A DNA stretch of 64,000 nt from an uncultured Bacteroidales bacterium (GCA_902774185.1 CACYHE010000009.1:1-64000); one strand, 5' to 3'. Positions 50,901 to 57,954 are shown, counted from the stretch's first letter. Program-made: numbers and translations. Notes: generated by a model not told the origin, from the letters alone.

Positions 50901-53629
50901 TACCTTCCAAAGTAACGGGTTGTGATTCGATCGTAACGCTCACGCTGCGGGTGGATTCGGTCTATGACTATCGACCCTATTTTGAGTTCTGCCAGGATAC
51001 CATCCATACTGACACCATCGTCGAATGGAGAGACGAAGCAGGCAAACCGCATATCTTCACTTTGGATCTGTCCAAAGCCGGAACTTTCGGTTTCACCGAT
51101 GCCTATACCTCTATTCACGGTTGCGACAGTATCTTCGGCGTGTCATGGTTCGTGCATCCTATCTATCGCTTCGATTCAACCTATGTCATTTGTCAAAGCG
51201 AACGTGTCGATTGGCAGCACAAAGGGTACTCCGGCGATAGGTACGGTTGGGGGTATGACCGCCTTCCGAGCGACCGGTACGACACCCATCAAGATGTGGA
51301 GTATTATCATTACCGGGATGGTGATTCCATCCTGGCGCCGGGTGTGTACTACGACACTGCCCATTACTACTCCACTGAATTCGGTTGCGATAGTACGTTC
51401 TATCTCAAACTGATCGTGCAACCCGGAGGGCATTACATCCGGAACGAGGTTGCCTGCGGTGACGAGAAATACCACGTCTTCTATACCTCCGATGCGTACG
51501 GTCAACATACCGACACTATCTTCTTCCCGCCGATCACACGTCTGCTTGACGGAGAGCTCAAAGACACGATGTATTATGAAGCGGAACGTCGTCTTACGGC
51601 CGTTAACGGAGGATGTGACAGTATCATTCATTTCCATCTGACCGTCCATCCTTCCTATGAATATGTGACGAGTGCACGGATTTGTTGGGGCGGAAGTTAC
51701 GAATGGCGAGGTGGCAAATATTACTCCACCGGAGTCTATTACGATTCTATCCAAGGCGGAACAGATTACTGGCATTGCGACTCGGTCTATGTGCTCGAAC
51801 TGTATGTCAAACCGGTCGTCATCATTCCGCACTACGACACCATCTGCGATAATGAAACCTATCAGCATCTGGATACGCTCTGGTACACCAACGGAACACA
51901 GTCCTATGTCGAAACAATGGTTTGGACACCCGGTATGCAGATTCCGCAAGACTATTCGGAAGTGTATTTCAAAGGTCGGGACGGCTGCGACAGTATCATC
52001 TATCGCTATTGGCTGCAAATCAATAAGACCTATCTGTTCGATGAGACGGCTAAATTATGTTCCAACGAAACGTATAAGATGGAAGACGGACATGTCTTCT
52101 CCGGTTTGGAAACCGAATACGAGATCGGAATCCCTGTCGATCCTAAGGATACTACGTTCATACATAGTTATCAAACCGTACACGGTTGTGACTCGGTCTA
52201 TCAACTGCACGCAACTATCTATCCCGTCTATCGGCATAGGGATACCATCACCATCTGCGATGATGGCGAAGCGGTATGGCGGGATCATACCTATCGGGGA
52301 AGTATGTACGGTAATGTGTTAGGGGACGGTTATCCGGCAGGCGAACATATCTTCCATGATACCTATCATACTCATGACCAAGGTTGCGATTCAATTTACG
52401 AACTGCATCTGATGGTGATGCCGACGTATCTTTTTGAAGAGCATATCAAGAAATGTGCGGATGAAGATATGACGTGGCATGGTCATAATCTGGATCATCT
52501 GGCGGTAGGTACCTATTTCTTCCATGATAGTGCGTACACGGCTGTCTATGGTTGCGACTCTGTCCATCATCTCTATCTGACGGTGAACGACACCACACGC
52601 GAAGTGCTGCCCGACACCATCTGCTATCCGGAGGTATATGACTTCCACGGCAAACCGCTCACCGAAGCCGGTTATTACTACGACACCACGCTTAATGAAT
52701 GGGGATGTCATCATTTCACCCATCTCTATCTCGAGGTCATTGATCCTACCGTGCCTACGGCAAGAGTCGATTCGATCTGTGCGGACGATGAGGCGTATGA
52801 CCTCTTCTATACCTATACCGGTGACTACGACCCGATCGCTTATTCCGTCAAGTACGATGAAGAGGGACACCGGAACGGGTTCGAAGATATCATCGATCAT
52901 CCGATCACAACACCGGACGAACTGTCTTGGCTGCGTATCCCGATGCCGAACATAGAGGCGGATAGAACCCGGTATCCCAGACCTGATTACTACCGCATCA
53001 AACTGGTGCTCGATAACGGTATCTGTACCAATCCTGACCTGTGCAGTACCGATACCACCATCGTACTCAGTTATCCGTCCTGGATCACGCAACAGCGTTT
53101 CGGAGATGTGATAGCCCTCTATAACGACACCTATAACGGCGGGTATCACTGGTCGCATTATCAATGGTATCATGGCGATAAACCCATACCCGGCGAGACC
53201 CACGAATACCTATATGTGCCTACCGGACTCGTCGTCGGAGACCAGTACCACGTGCGCTTGACACGGGATGGCGAAGTGCAGGATTTCCAGACTTGTCCTA
53301 TCACCATTGTGCCCAATCCGATTGAGAATGATTTTGCACCCGAGAAGGGATACCTCTCCGTCGTGCCTACCTGCGTGTGCAACTGTAACCCCTATATCAA
53401 CATCCTCTCACGTCACGATGGTACCTATCGAATCACGACTGCAACAGGACGACTTGTCTCACAAGGCGTCTTCCGGGCAGATGTGACCCAAGTGCCGGTA
53501 CCTGTCTTGGAAGGTATCTATGTCGTTCAACTGTGGTCCAATGATACACCCGAAGAACCCTATCGGTCCGTTAAAATTTTAGTAAGCTCTAAATGTACAC
53601 CGGAACATTACGAAAATATACCCTTCTGA
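44984..53629 (+). CDS. Giant T9SS surface protein with IgGFc-binding-like N-terminus and CDS-motif repeats (2881 aa)
   Basis: The start is a TTG at 44984, since no ATG or GTG fits before the signal peptide LRRLSYIVCLFLLLVTAPLRAQ. Residues about 30-520 resemble the IgGFc-binding N-terminal domain (GRDFWVTY, NPISLYAVSQNP, EYVIQTYG). From about 610 the protein is a series of about 85-residue modules, each with a GCDS-hydrophobic strand followed by a Cys-starting strand. I count 26 CDS motifs plus a degenerate one (EWGCHHF). The C-terminus (ISLRHD-like, TYRITTATGRLVSQGVF, GIYVVQLW, SVKILVS) is a T9SS type A-like sorting domain. It lies 12 bp after the RyR gene and overlaps the next gene by 37 nt. 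Confidence 0.88.
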   Translation: MLRRLSYIVCLFLLLVTAPLRAQWWNTNTSGDSWVNTDYNTTEGRDFWVTYISSGGNQGQDMNNLKIRIFATARQKTTVKVIYADGSTESFQVAGLMKRAIHDLNLSKAYILLGEEVDARAVHVQANNPISLYAVSQNPVAGSQDGTNVYPTEALSKEYVIQTYGSDKWSTEFALLSTKDYTTVDLEIHKAYDSKVFGPSDQYADSVITKQIYLPRAGSVYLYRSKQAEYSLSGTKICASQPIAVFQGGQEAMIPYGTSNSNHIYSQVMPTDMWGKTYVATSTKNQKEDYYRLTSLVPNTEITRDQQHLITLDISETLLDETYQDTLHTPKNVEKSVVYRSTNPFMLNAYLTDAIVNGDSVYYEDEDDYEVSTRYGAPAMSPVTPIELGTRSLVFSTLDAQNIKTHYVNVVTYTATKNQMRLDGDKTITFTDIPNTPYSFAVVKLDTGAHVLTNNNMGVQGVFTAYMYGLGRNSMDKKESYAYSAGSRIERSIDMLIDGQYIKEKNVCIPNGTTFTPIINHDYDNYHWKFEPDNYSSYPIISDDYTSIQVYTTHLPTAGTWTASLIVNYTTPLCQNIITDTVIAYIHMHDTVRIDQGYNEQQRRDICYGENFFVHYNGRQRYDYIADTTTTQQVLGKNIKFEINKEYIFKDTIPNEWGCDSVVWQHVTIRPSYDLEAYDTICYQHLPYRWTNPKTGALIKTFTKDDLYNKHNLHLTSEDAFLVDSIITPKQKLQTRYGCDSLVVLKLLVMPDYELDDGNDDVCQDAEQGYVWRSDTDPKHAHTDADGNVLTGHNKVWITNKATNRKVHVLPGQKIPLNTPGTFTLVDSLKTSHVCQTCGDAGGCDSVHTKTIVIHKKTQVSLPELNLCDNDTVTALNDTLCVGYKYQGAIPEPWKSANRYVILNGDKTFTDYNKTHDALQCDSITTQRVHLCPTFETTLPEVSLCQNETKYEWKRADNGQLIQAIEIPTSDYYPVSFQYTDTLQANAHCGCDSILHLTLTVNPVHDTILYDTICDSSLPYRWTVHNNYTNRNQTFNISRPAAEAQNVWHTTRQANLQTFKGCDSIVHLDLIVYPKVTNEVTLTLCPEQLPYQYCENGATMPVGATIWNKTETIPSRQFPMACDSVITYHITVSAENIQPITVRRCDDNLPYSYDYPALPAEATHTRLLTDIRETGIYDDTVSIAGQCRTIYRLNFTVDKTYDNTLPQVDVCINNLPYSWRVTDKKGNSRTISINIPDDKVLPFDTLCTANLKSIHDCDSIVRLPLRVHPTYTTQVYDTICQKSLPYTWRDNKGTSLRQIRLTDIRNSGQWKDPDWTYTTDYNHHSQYNCDSLLTLHLTVYPTLTNEVTLTLCPEQLPYQYCENGATVPVGYTGGDLKETIPSKQFPKSCDSVITYHISVSAENIVPITVTQCNNEPPYSYDYGAEPIDAVHRHRLENLKTSGVYRDTVEVAGQCRTIYELHLTVNDTTKSERTYYLCEGDTYTDIDFPTIKARKDTVFVKRLEKANAVGCDSVVTVTVKFGKKYEDPTSAVVLCEREKSYLWETSDTYQVTPYRHLLTWGDLHEQVLDTTLTDTLHTASPFYCDSIVRRHVTVNPTTIRDISVTWCASAGPYSYGEKGKQATETGYYIDTLITKNHFGCDSVLHLHLEWKDSIYFHDTVRICDNKALKKHDKLYIGDKYAAFGGTYDASLYDSVRVYPVGQFRDTITFKNSIGCDSSFYIVVEVQPTHYSNQERNVCQFADVTYEAMHNGLGGSVPTDVLGDVEFMDTIPALGNGCDSVVHMTYHIRPHYHFSQGEIALCQSPGSTWIWYNEHGDPEGSISLSEGDKTYHLGNEYSTIYGCDSTYGITVYVAPIYHFYDTIPLCENDSAHWHKMLFTGSQYTAYGKTYDPTPFDSIKTNLSHGTYHVDIKHQTKVYDCDSIYHLTLYVHEVAHTDSLDSVCQGHPFHNPNWNRGEGMYMNTDRVGTYVSVDTIPSKVTGCDSIVTLTLRVDSVYDYRPYFEFCQDTIHTDTIVEWRDEAGKPHIFTLDLSKAGTFGFTDAYTSIHGCDSIFGVSWFVHPIYRFDSTYVICQSERVDWQHKGYSGDRYGWGYDRLPSDRYDTHQDVEYYHYRDGDSILAPGVYYDTAHYYSTEFGCDSTFYLKLIVQPGGHYIRNEVACGDEKYHVFYTSDAYGQHTDTIFFPPITRLLDGELKDTMYYEAERRLTAVNGGCDSIIHFHLTVHPSYEYVTSARICWGGSYEWRGGKYYSTGVYYDSIQGGTDYWHCDSVYVLELYVKPVVIIPHYDTICDNETYQHLDTLWYTNGTQSYVETMVWTPGMQIPQDYSEVYFKGRDGCDSIIYRYWLQINKTYLFDETAKLCSNETYKMEDGHVFSGLETEYEIGIPVDPKDTTFIHSYQTVHGCDSVYQLHATIYPVYRHRDTITICDDGEAVWRDHTYRGSMYGNVLGDGYPAGEHIFHDTYHTHDQGCDSIYELHLMVMPTYLFEEHIKKCADEDMTWHGHNLDHLAVGTYFFHDSAYTAVYGCDSVHHLYLTVNDTTREVLPDTICYPEVYDFHGKPLTEAGYYYDTTLNEWGCHHFTHLYLEVIDPTVPTARVDSICADDEAYDLFYTYTGDYDPIAYSVKYDEEGHRNGFEDIIDHPITTPDELSWLRIPMPNIEADRTRYPRPDYYRIKLVLDNGICTNPDLCSTDTTIVLSYPSWITQQRFGDVIALYNDTYNGGYHWSHYQWYHGDKPIPGETHEYLYVPTGLVVGDQYHVRLTRDGEVQDFQTCPITIVPNPIENDFAPEKGYLSVVPTCVCNCNPYINILSRHDGTYRITTATGRLVSQGVFRADVTQVPVPVLEGIYVVQLWSNDTPEEPYRSVKILVSSKCTPEHYENIPF

Positions 53630-54669
53630 TCCTTTGCCTCCTGTGCCTGCCAACCGCATGGGCACAGCGACGATTCAAAGTCGATGACAAACCGGAGTAT
53701 GAACTGGGCAAAGTGTATGGCTTCACCTTCAAAGATGTAGAAGATGATGTCGATGCTTTCTGGGGACTTCACGCTTCCCAGTATGTGGGTTCGCATCATC
53801 TGGTGGGCTTCTCCGTCGAAGGTGCTTGGACCTCTTTTGTCTCCAACTGGAGAGTGCCCTCTATCCGACCCGGTGGAGGGGCCGCAGGGTTCCATCTGCT
53901 TTACGAATACCAGTACAGCGGATTACTTGTTCAGACGGGTTTGGGTATCAACTACCAGGAGGTCTATACCAACCTCCGGGATACCGGTATCTATCATTAC
54001 GGTATGCACGATAAATGGGATGGGGTAGAACCTGCGGAGTTTACCCTCAAACATGAGTTCTACGGGCGTCAAGACAGGGCGCGTAACCTCTATGTGCAAG
54101 TTCCCATGTATGTCGGTCAGTACCTGTTCAGTACAGCCGGCATCGGCTATTGGCTTGCCGGATTCCACGTCAACTGCGCCTTCAAAGGGGACACCCGACA
54201 AACCCTCAACGCTACTACCAAAGCCCTGTACGAACCCTTCTTGGGCGTTTGGCATGAGATGGATAATCACGGGTATCGATATAACGTGCCGCTCGAACGA
54301 ACGGGAGAACGACTGCGTCTCCAATTCGATGTCTTGGCGCATGTGGAAGCCGGATACGAATACACCACGTTCTATAACGGACGTATCTATCGTACCGCAC
54401 CGGGTAACCGCCTCGATTGCCGACTTCGCTTTGCCGGCTTCGTGGACTTTGGTATGCTCAATATATGTCCTCGTACCAACAAAGACCTCTATGCCATCCC
54501 CGAGGAGTCCATCTATGACTTCTCTACCTATCGTATGGATCATGTCTTCTCAACGGCAGATGCACGGAAATACTGGATGAGAAACCTCTATATCGGTATC
54601 CGCTTTACCGTCCTCTTCGGCATACCGGCGAACGAACCCTGTATCCTCTGTGACCCTTGGAAACATTAA
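53593..54669 (+). CDS. Predicted outer-membrane beta-barrel protein (358 aa)
   Basis: The signal peptide (LILCLLCLPTAWAQ, ending about residue 25) is followed by about 330 residues of alternating strands with aromatic girdles (HHLVGFSVEGAWTSF, GLLVQTGLGINYQEVY, LYVQVPMYVGQYLF). The last strand ends IGIRFTVLFGIP before a Cys-containing tail. The ATG at 53593 overlaps the end of the giant adhesin gene by 37 nt. Barrels placed right after giant T9SS proteins (PorP/SprF-like) often take part in their export or anchoring; sequence alone does not prove that this is one. Confidence 0.75.
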   Translation: MYTGTLRKYTLLILCLLCLPTAWAQRRFKVDDKPEYELGKVYGFTFKDVEDDVDAFWGLHASQYVGSHHLVGFSVEGAWTSFVSNWRVPSIRPGGGAAGFHLLYEYQYSGLLVQTGLGINYQEVYTNLRDTGIYHYGMHDKWDGVEPAEFTLKHEFYGRQDRARNLYVQVPMYVGQYLFSTAGIGYWLAGFHVNCAFKGDTRQTLNATTKALYEPFLGVWHEMDNHGYRYNVPLERTGERLRLQFDVLAHVEAGYEYTTFYNGRIYRTAPGNRLDCRLRFAGFVDFGMLNICPRTNKDLYAIPEESIYDFSTYRMDHVFSTADARKYWMRNLYIGIRFTVLFGIPANEPCILCDPWKH

Positions 54670-54689
54670 CCGCTTAATTGATATCAACA

Positions 54690-55145
54690 ATGAAACGTTT
54701 TCTTACTATCGTAACGCTCTCCCTTCTTATGCTGACTGTCCATGCCGGCATTCGAACCGTTCAGTACAAAGGGCTCGCCTATGCCGTGGATACCGACAAC
54801 CACGTAGCACAGCTGCTTCGCCAATCGGTCATCATCAAAGGCAGCCTGCCCATTCCTGCAACCATCAAATATCGGGATAAAGCATCCGGGAAATATGTCG
54901 AATGTCCCGTTGTCTCTATCGCAGAAGGGGCGCTGGCAGGACAGAAGAAACTCAAAGCCGTTGCTATCCCGGCGTCCGTCCAAGAGATAGGTGACTATGC
55001 GTTTGCCAAATGTAAGCGCCTTCGCCATGCCTATTTCGAATCCGCTTCCTTAGGCTCCGTGGCAGGTAAGAAAAACTGGTTCGCAGGAACCAAAGCCGAT
55101 ATCCATTTCGTCCTCATGCCCGGCGAATCCGTGTCCTTGGAATAA
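54690..55145 (+). CDS. Small secreted BspA-type leucine-rich repeat protein (151 aa)
   Basis: The ATG at 54690 (MKRFLTIVTLSLLMLTVHAG) gives a clean signal peptide; an in-frame ATG four codons earlier adds nothing. The body has one clear LRR_5/BspA-like repeat (VSIAEGALAGQKKLKAVAIP, VQEIGDYAFAKCKRLRHAYF). No T9SS sorting domain is seen. It lies 20 bp after the barrel gene and 5 bp before xerC, so it is part of the same run. BspA-type repeats mediate binding in larger proteins, but this short form is not assigned a role. Confidence 0.8.
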   Translation: MKRFLTIVTLSLLMLTVHAGIRTVQYKGLAYAVDTDNHVAQLLRQSVIIKGSLPIPATIKYRDKASGKYVECPVVSIAEGALAGQKKLKAVAIPASVQEIGDYAFAKCKRLRHAYFESASLGSVAGKKNWFAGTKADIHFVLMPGESVSLE

Positions 55146-55150
55146 ACAAT

Positions 55151-56074
55151 ATGATTCAGCATTTTCTCGAATATATCGCTGTCGAACGTCGGTACTCCAA
55201 CCGTACCGTCGAAGCTTACCGTGATGACCTACGGGACTTCTGCCGGTTCCTGGGATGGGAACCGGAGGACTTCAACCCGGAGAATGTGGATGAGACCGAT
55301 GTCAAAGAGTGGATGCTGGATATGCTTGAATCGCAACACCAGTCGCCACGCTCCGTCAAACGACGCCTCTCTGCCCTTCGCTCGTTCTATAAGTTTCTGC
55401 TGCGGCAAGGCAAAGTGAAACGCGACATCACGGCCCGTGTCATCCCTCCCAAGGCCGACAAACCCCTTCCCGTCTTCTTCCGCGAAGAGGAGATGCAGGC
55501 AGCTTTGTCGAATGGTGATAACGGTCTGTCAGCGAAGCGGTCTGACAGTGTAACGGTCCAGCGAGATGACTTGATCATCTCGCTATTATACCAAACAGGT
55601 ATGCGTCAGGCCGAGTTACTTAACCTGACCGATGCCGACTTCGATCTTGCCCAAGGCCAAGTCCGCATCTTCGGTAAGCGCCGCAAAGAACGTGTCGTTC
55701 CCATCGGACCCAAACTGGTGGAGCAGATTCGTGCGTATATGGAATTTCGCGATTCCGAAATCTCCAATCTCCAATCTTCAATCTCCAATGTCAAATTCTT
55801 CCCCAATTTGACCAAGTACTCCTTATATACTATCGTGCGCACGCGTATGGGTGCTGTCTCTACCCTCAAAAAACACTCCCCGCACGTCCTGCGTCATACC
55901 TTTGCAACCACCATGCTCGATAACGGTGCGGATATCCGTACCATTCAAACGCTCCTCGGTCACGCCTCTATCTCTACCACCCAGGTCTATACCCATACCA
56001 CCTTTGAGCAGATCAAACGCGTCTATTCCGCTACGCATCCCCGAGCAAAAGGGCAAAATACCAACCCCAAATAG
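55151..56074 (+). CDS. xerC: Tyrosine recombinase XerC-like (307 aa)
   Basis: The N-terminal SAM-like core-binding domain (FLEYIAVERRYSNRTVEAYRDDL, residues 5-25, to about 95) is followed by the catalytic domain. The catalytic set is the Arg in TGMRQAELL, a Lys near FGKRRKERVVP, HVLRHTFAT (His-x-x-Arg), LLGHASISTTQVYTH (His and the nucleophilic Tyr). Size and motifs fit XerC/XerD chromosome-dimer resolution. Two repeat-derived inserts are present: 16-nt units (55524-55555, encoding SAKRSDSVT) and 7-nt units (55759-55786, encoding EISNLQSSIS). It is the last gene of the seven-gene plus-strand run. Confidence 0.92.
   Translation: MIQHFLEYIAVERRYSNRTVEAYRDDLRDFCRFLGWEPEDFNPENVDETDVKEWMLDMLESQHQSPRSVKRRLSALRSFYKFLLRQGKVKRDITARVIPPKADKPLPVFFREEEMQAALSNGDNGLSAKRSDSVTVQRDDLIISLLYQTGMRQAELLNLTDADFDLAQGQVRIFGKRRKERVVPIGPKLVEQIRAYMEFRDSEISNLQSSISNVKFFPNLTKYSLYTIVRTRMGAVSTLKKHSPHVLRHTFATTMLDNGADIRTIQTLLGHASISTTQVYTHTTFEQIKRVYSATHPRAKGQNTNPK
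55524..55555 (+). repeat. 16-nt tandem units inside xerC
   Basis: GTCTGTCAGCGAAGCG and GTCTGACAGTGTAACG, followed by a partial GTCCAGCGA unit. It shares CAGCGAAGCGGTCTG exactly with the ispH array. Confidence 0.8.
55759..55786. repeat. 7-nt repeats inside xerC
   Basis: aatctcc, aatctcc, aatcttc, aatctcc. Confidence 0.85.
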
Positions 56075-56111
56075 CAAAATTGCATTTTTTTTGCATTTTT
56101 TTTGAAAAATA

Positions 56112-56143
56112 TTTGGTCATATCAAAAAAAAGCAGTACCTTTG
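56112..56143 (+). promoter_or_regulatory. Promoter of the tRNA cluster
   Basis: TTTG (56112-56115), 20 bp, TACCTTTG (56136-56143): full consensus, 88 bp before the first tRNA. Confidence 0.88.
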
Positions 56144-56190
56144 CACGCTTTTTCGATCGAACGGATTACAAGTATGCGGCTCAGCGGGGC

Positions 56191-56225
56191 TAAATCGTAA
56201 ATCGTAAATCGTCAAATCGTAAATG
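56191..56225. repeat. 7-nt repeats before tRNA-Thr
   Basis: taaatcg three times, then a tcaaatcg variant and taaatg. A looser aggtttga/tcaaaca run lies at 56325-56408 between tRNA-Thr and tRNA-Tyr. Confidence 0.7.
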
Positions 56226-56230
56226 CTTTT

Positions 56231-56303
56231 GCCTCTATAGCTCAGTTGGTAGAGCACTAGATTTGTAATCCAGCGGTCGTTGGTTCGAGTCCGACTAGAG
56301 GCT
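56231..56303 (+). tRNA. tRNA-Thr (TGT)
   Basis: Acceptor GCCTCTA/TAGAGGC with discriminator T, D-arm GCTC-AGTTGGTA-GAGC, anticodon loop TTTGTAA (anticodon TGT), T-arm with TTCGAGT. The anticodon stem has one A-C mismatch at its middle pair. It is first of the tRNA cluster; a 7-bp hairpin follows at 56305-56321. Confidence 0.93.
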
Positions 56304-56425
56304 CTCGATTCGCAGAATCGAAAAGTTTGAAAGGTTTGAGGGTTTGAAGGTTTGAGATCGTTAATAACATCAAACAATATCAAACAATGTCAAACGACAT
56401 CAAACAACAATGTACATTGACAAAA

Positions 56426-56507
56426 GGGTGTGTTCCAGAGTGGCCAAATGGGGCAGACTGTAAATCTGCTGTCTTCGACTTCGGTGGTTCGAATCCATCC
56501 GCACCCA
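56426..56507 (+). tRNA. tRNA-Tyr (GTA)
   Basis: Acceptor GGGTGTG/CGCACCC with discriminator A, anticodon stem GCAGA/TCTGC around CTGTAAA (anticodon GTA), long variable arm (class II), T-loop TTCGAAT. Confidence 0.95.
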
Positions 56508-56535
56508 CACAATCGAGAGCTTACCTCTCGTTCAT

Positions 56536-56608
56536 GCGAAAGTAGCTCAGTCGATAGAGCACTAGCCTTCCAAGCTGGGGGTCGCGGGTTTGAGTCCCGT
56601 CTTTCGCT
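56536..56608 (+). tRNA. tRNA-Gly (TCC)
   Basis: Acceptor GCGAAAG/CTTTCGC with discriminator T, D-arm GCTC/GAGC, anticodon loop CTTCCAA (anticodon TCC), T-loop TTTGAGT. Confidence 0.95.
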
Positions 56609-56613
56609 CTTAT

Positions 56614-56652
56614 GCTGCTTTAGCTCAGTGGTAGCAACTCTCGGAAGCAGCT
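56614..56652 (+). pseudogene. tRNA-Thr (probable GGT) with internal deletion
   Basis: The 5' acceptor GCTGCTT, TA and D-arm start GCTCAGTGGTAG run directly into the T-loop remnant CAACTCTCGG and 3' acceptor AAGCAGC plus T. About 34 nt (the rest of the D-arm, the anticodon arm and part of the T-arm) are missing. A second tRNA-Thr is expected here in the Bacteroidales order before tuf. Decay or an assembly deletion are both possible; see tuf and rplL. Confidence 0.75.
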
Positions 56653-56654
56653 CT

Positions 56655-56688
56655 GATCGCGCGACAGCGCGAACTCTGTTTTGCAGAG
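56655..56688. other. Two small hairpins after the broken tRNA
   Basis: TCGCGC-gaca-GCGCGA followed by ACTCTG-ttttg-CAGAGT. There is no T-run after either. Confidence 0.4.
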
Positions 56689-56697
56689 TACTACACA

Positions 56698-56737
56698 TAA
56701 AAGGCAGGTCAACGGTCAAACATTGACCGGCCTTTTT
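56698..56737 (+). terminator. Terminator between the tRNA cluster and tuf
   Basis: AAAAGGC-a-GGTCAA (56698-56711) and TTGACC-g-GCCTTTT, with a T6 run. It implies that tuf has its own promoter or depends on readthrough. Confidence 0.8.
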
Positions 56738-56770
56738 TAAGTAAAATGACAATAAACAAACTATTTTTAG

Positions 56771-56788
56771 TTTATTAACGTTAATAAA
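56771..56788. other. 18-bp perfect palindrome upstream of tuf
   Basis: TTTATTAACGTTAATAAA lies 16 bp before the tuf ATG, after an AATAAAC/GTTTATT inverted repeat (56751-56777). No consensus -7 box was found, so it may be an operator or part of an unusual promoter. Confidence 0.45.
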
Positions 56789-56804
56789 AAATTAAAGAAT
56801 TACT

Positions 56805-57933
56805 ATGGCAAAAGAAAAATTTGACCGTTCGAAACCGCACGTTAACATCGGTACCATCGGTCACGTTGACCACGGAAAAACCACTCTGACCGCTGCTATT
56901 ACTACCGTATTGGCAAAGAAAGGTCTGTCTGAGCTCCGTTCGTTCGACTCTATTGACAACGCTCCGGAAGAGAAAGAGCGTGGTATTACCATTAACACCG
57001 CTCACGTAGAGTATCATGCTATCATCGTAGTAGCTGCTACTGACGGTCCGATGCCTCAGACTCGTGAGCACATCCTCTTGGCTCGCCAAGTGAACGTACC
57101 GCGCCTGGTTGTATTCATGAACAAGTGCGATATGGTTGACGATCCTGAGATGCTCGACCTCGTTGAGATGGAAATGCGTGAGCTGCTCAGCTTCTATGAG
57201 TTCGACGGCGACAATACTCCGGTTATCCGCGGTTCTGCACTCGGTGCATTGAACGGTGTTCCTGAGTGGGAAGAGAAAGTGCTCGAGCTTATGGACGCTT
57301 GCGACAACTGGATCCAACTCCCTGTACGTGCCGTTGATAAACCGTTCCTGATGCCGGTAGAGGACGTATTCTCTATCACGGGTCGTGGTACTGTTGCAAC
57401 GGGTCGTATCGAGACCGGTGTCATCAAAGTTGGTGATGAGGTTCAGCTGATCGGTTTGGGTAGCGAAGGTAAGAAGAGCGTTGTAACCGGCGTTGAGATG
57501 TTCCGCAAATTGCTGGATCAAGGTGAGGCTGGTGATAACGTAGGTCTGCTCCTCCGTGGTATCGACAAAGATGAGGTTAAACGTGGTATGGTATTGACTC
57601 ACCCGGGTTGCGTTAAACCGTACAGTGAGTTCAAGGCTTCCGTTTATATCTTGAAGAAAGAGGAAGGTGGCCGTCACACTCTTGAAGAAAGAGGAAGGTG
57701 GCCGTCACACTCCGTTCCACAACCACTATCGTCCGCAGTTCTATATCCGTACCATGGACGTAACCGGTGAGATCACTCTGCCGGAAGGAACTGAGATGGT
57801 AATGCCTGGCGATAACCTCGAGATCCAAGTTAAGTTGATCTATCCGGTAGCTTGCTCTGAGGGTCTGCGTTTCGCAATCCGTGAGGGTGGCCGTACGGTA
57901 GGTTCTGGTCAGATCACCAAACTCATCGACTAA
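56805..57933 (+). pseudogene. tuf: Elongation factor Tu, with internal deletion and frameshift
   Basis: The start [26 protein letters not shown] carries the G1 P-loop, and NKCD (G4) and GSAL (G5) are present. The segment [15 protein letters not shown] lacks about 30 residues, including the DCPGH (G3) motif that contacts GTP. An exact 31-bp tandem duplication (57650-57680, 57681-57711) then shifts the frame after [13 protein letters not shown]. The correct C-terminus ([16 protein letters not shown] to SGQITKLID) continues in the next frame to 57933. EF-Tu delivers aminoacyl-tRNA to the ribosome and is essential, so either another tuf copy exists or these are assembly errors. Position between tRNA-Thr and tRNA-Trp is conserved. 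Confidence 0.88.
57650..57711 (+). repeat. 31-bp exact tandem duplication in tuf
   Basis: The unit starting cttgaagaaagagg and ending ccgtcacact is present twice with no mismatch; 31 nt shifts the reading frame by one. Confidence 0.95.
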
Positions 57934-57954
57934 TACTCGTTATTAGCGATAAAC

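Noticed and set aside
57667..57933. Separate 88-codon gene after tuf
   Set aside because: It is the displaced C-terminus of EF-Tu after the 31-bp duplication.
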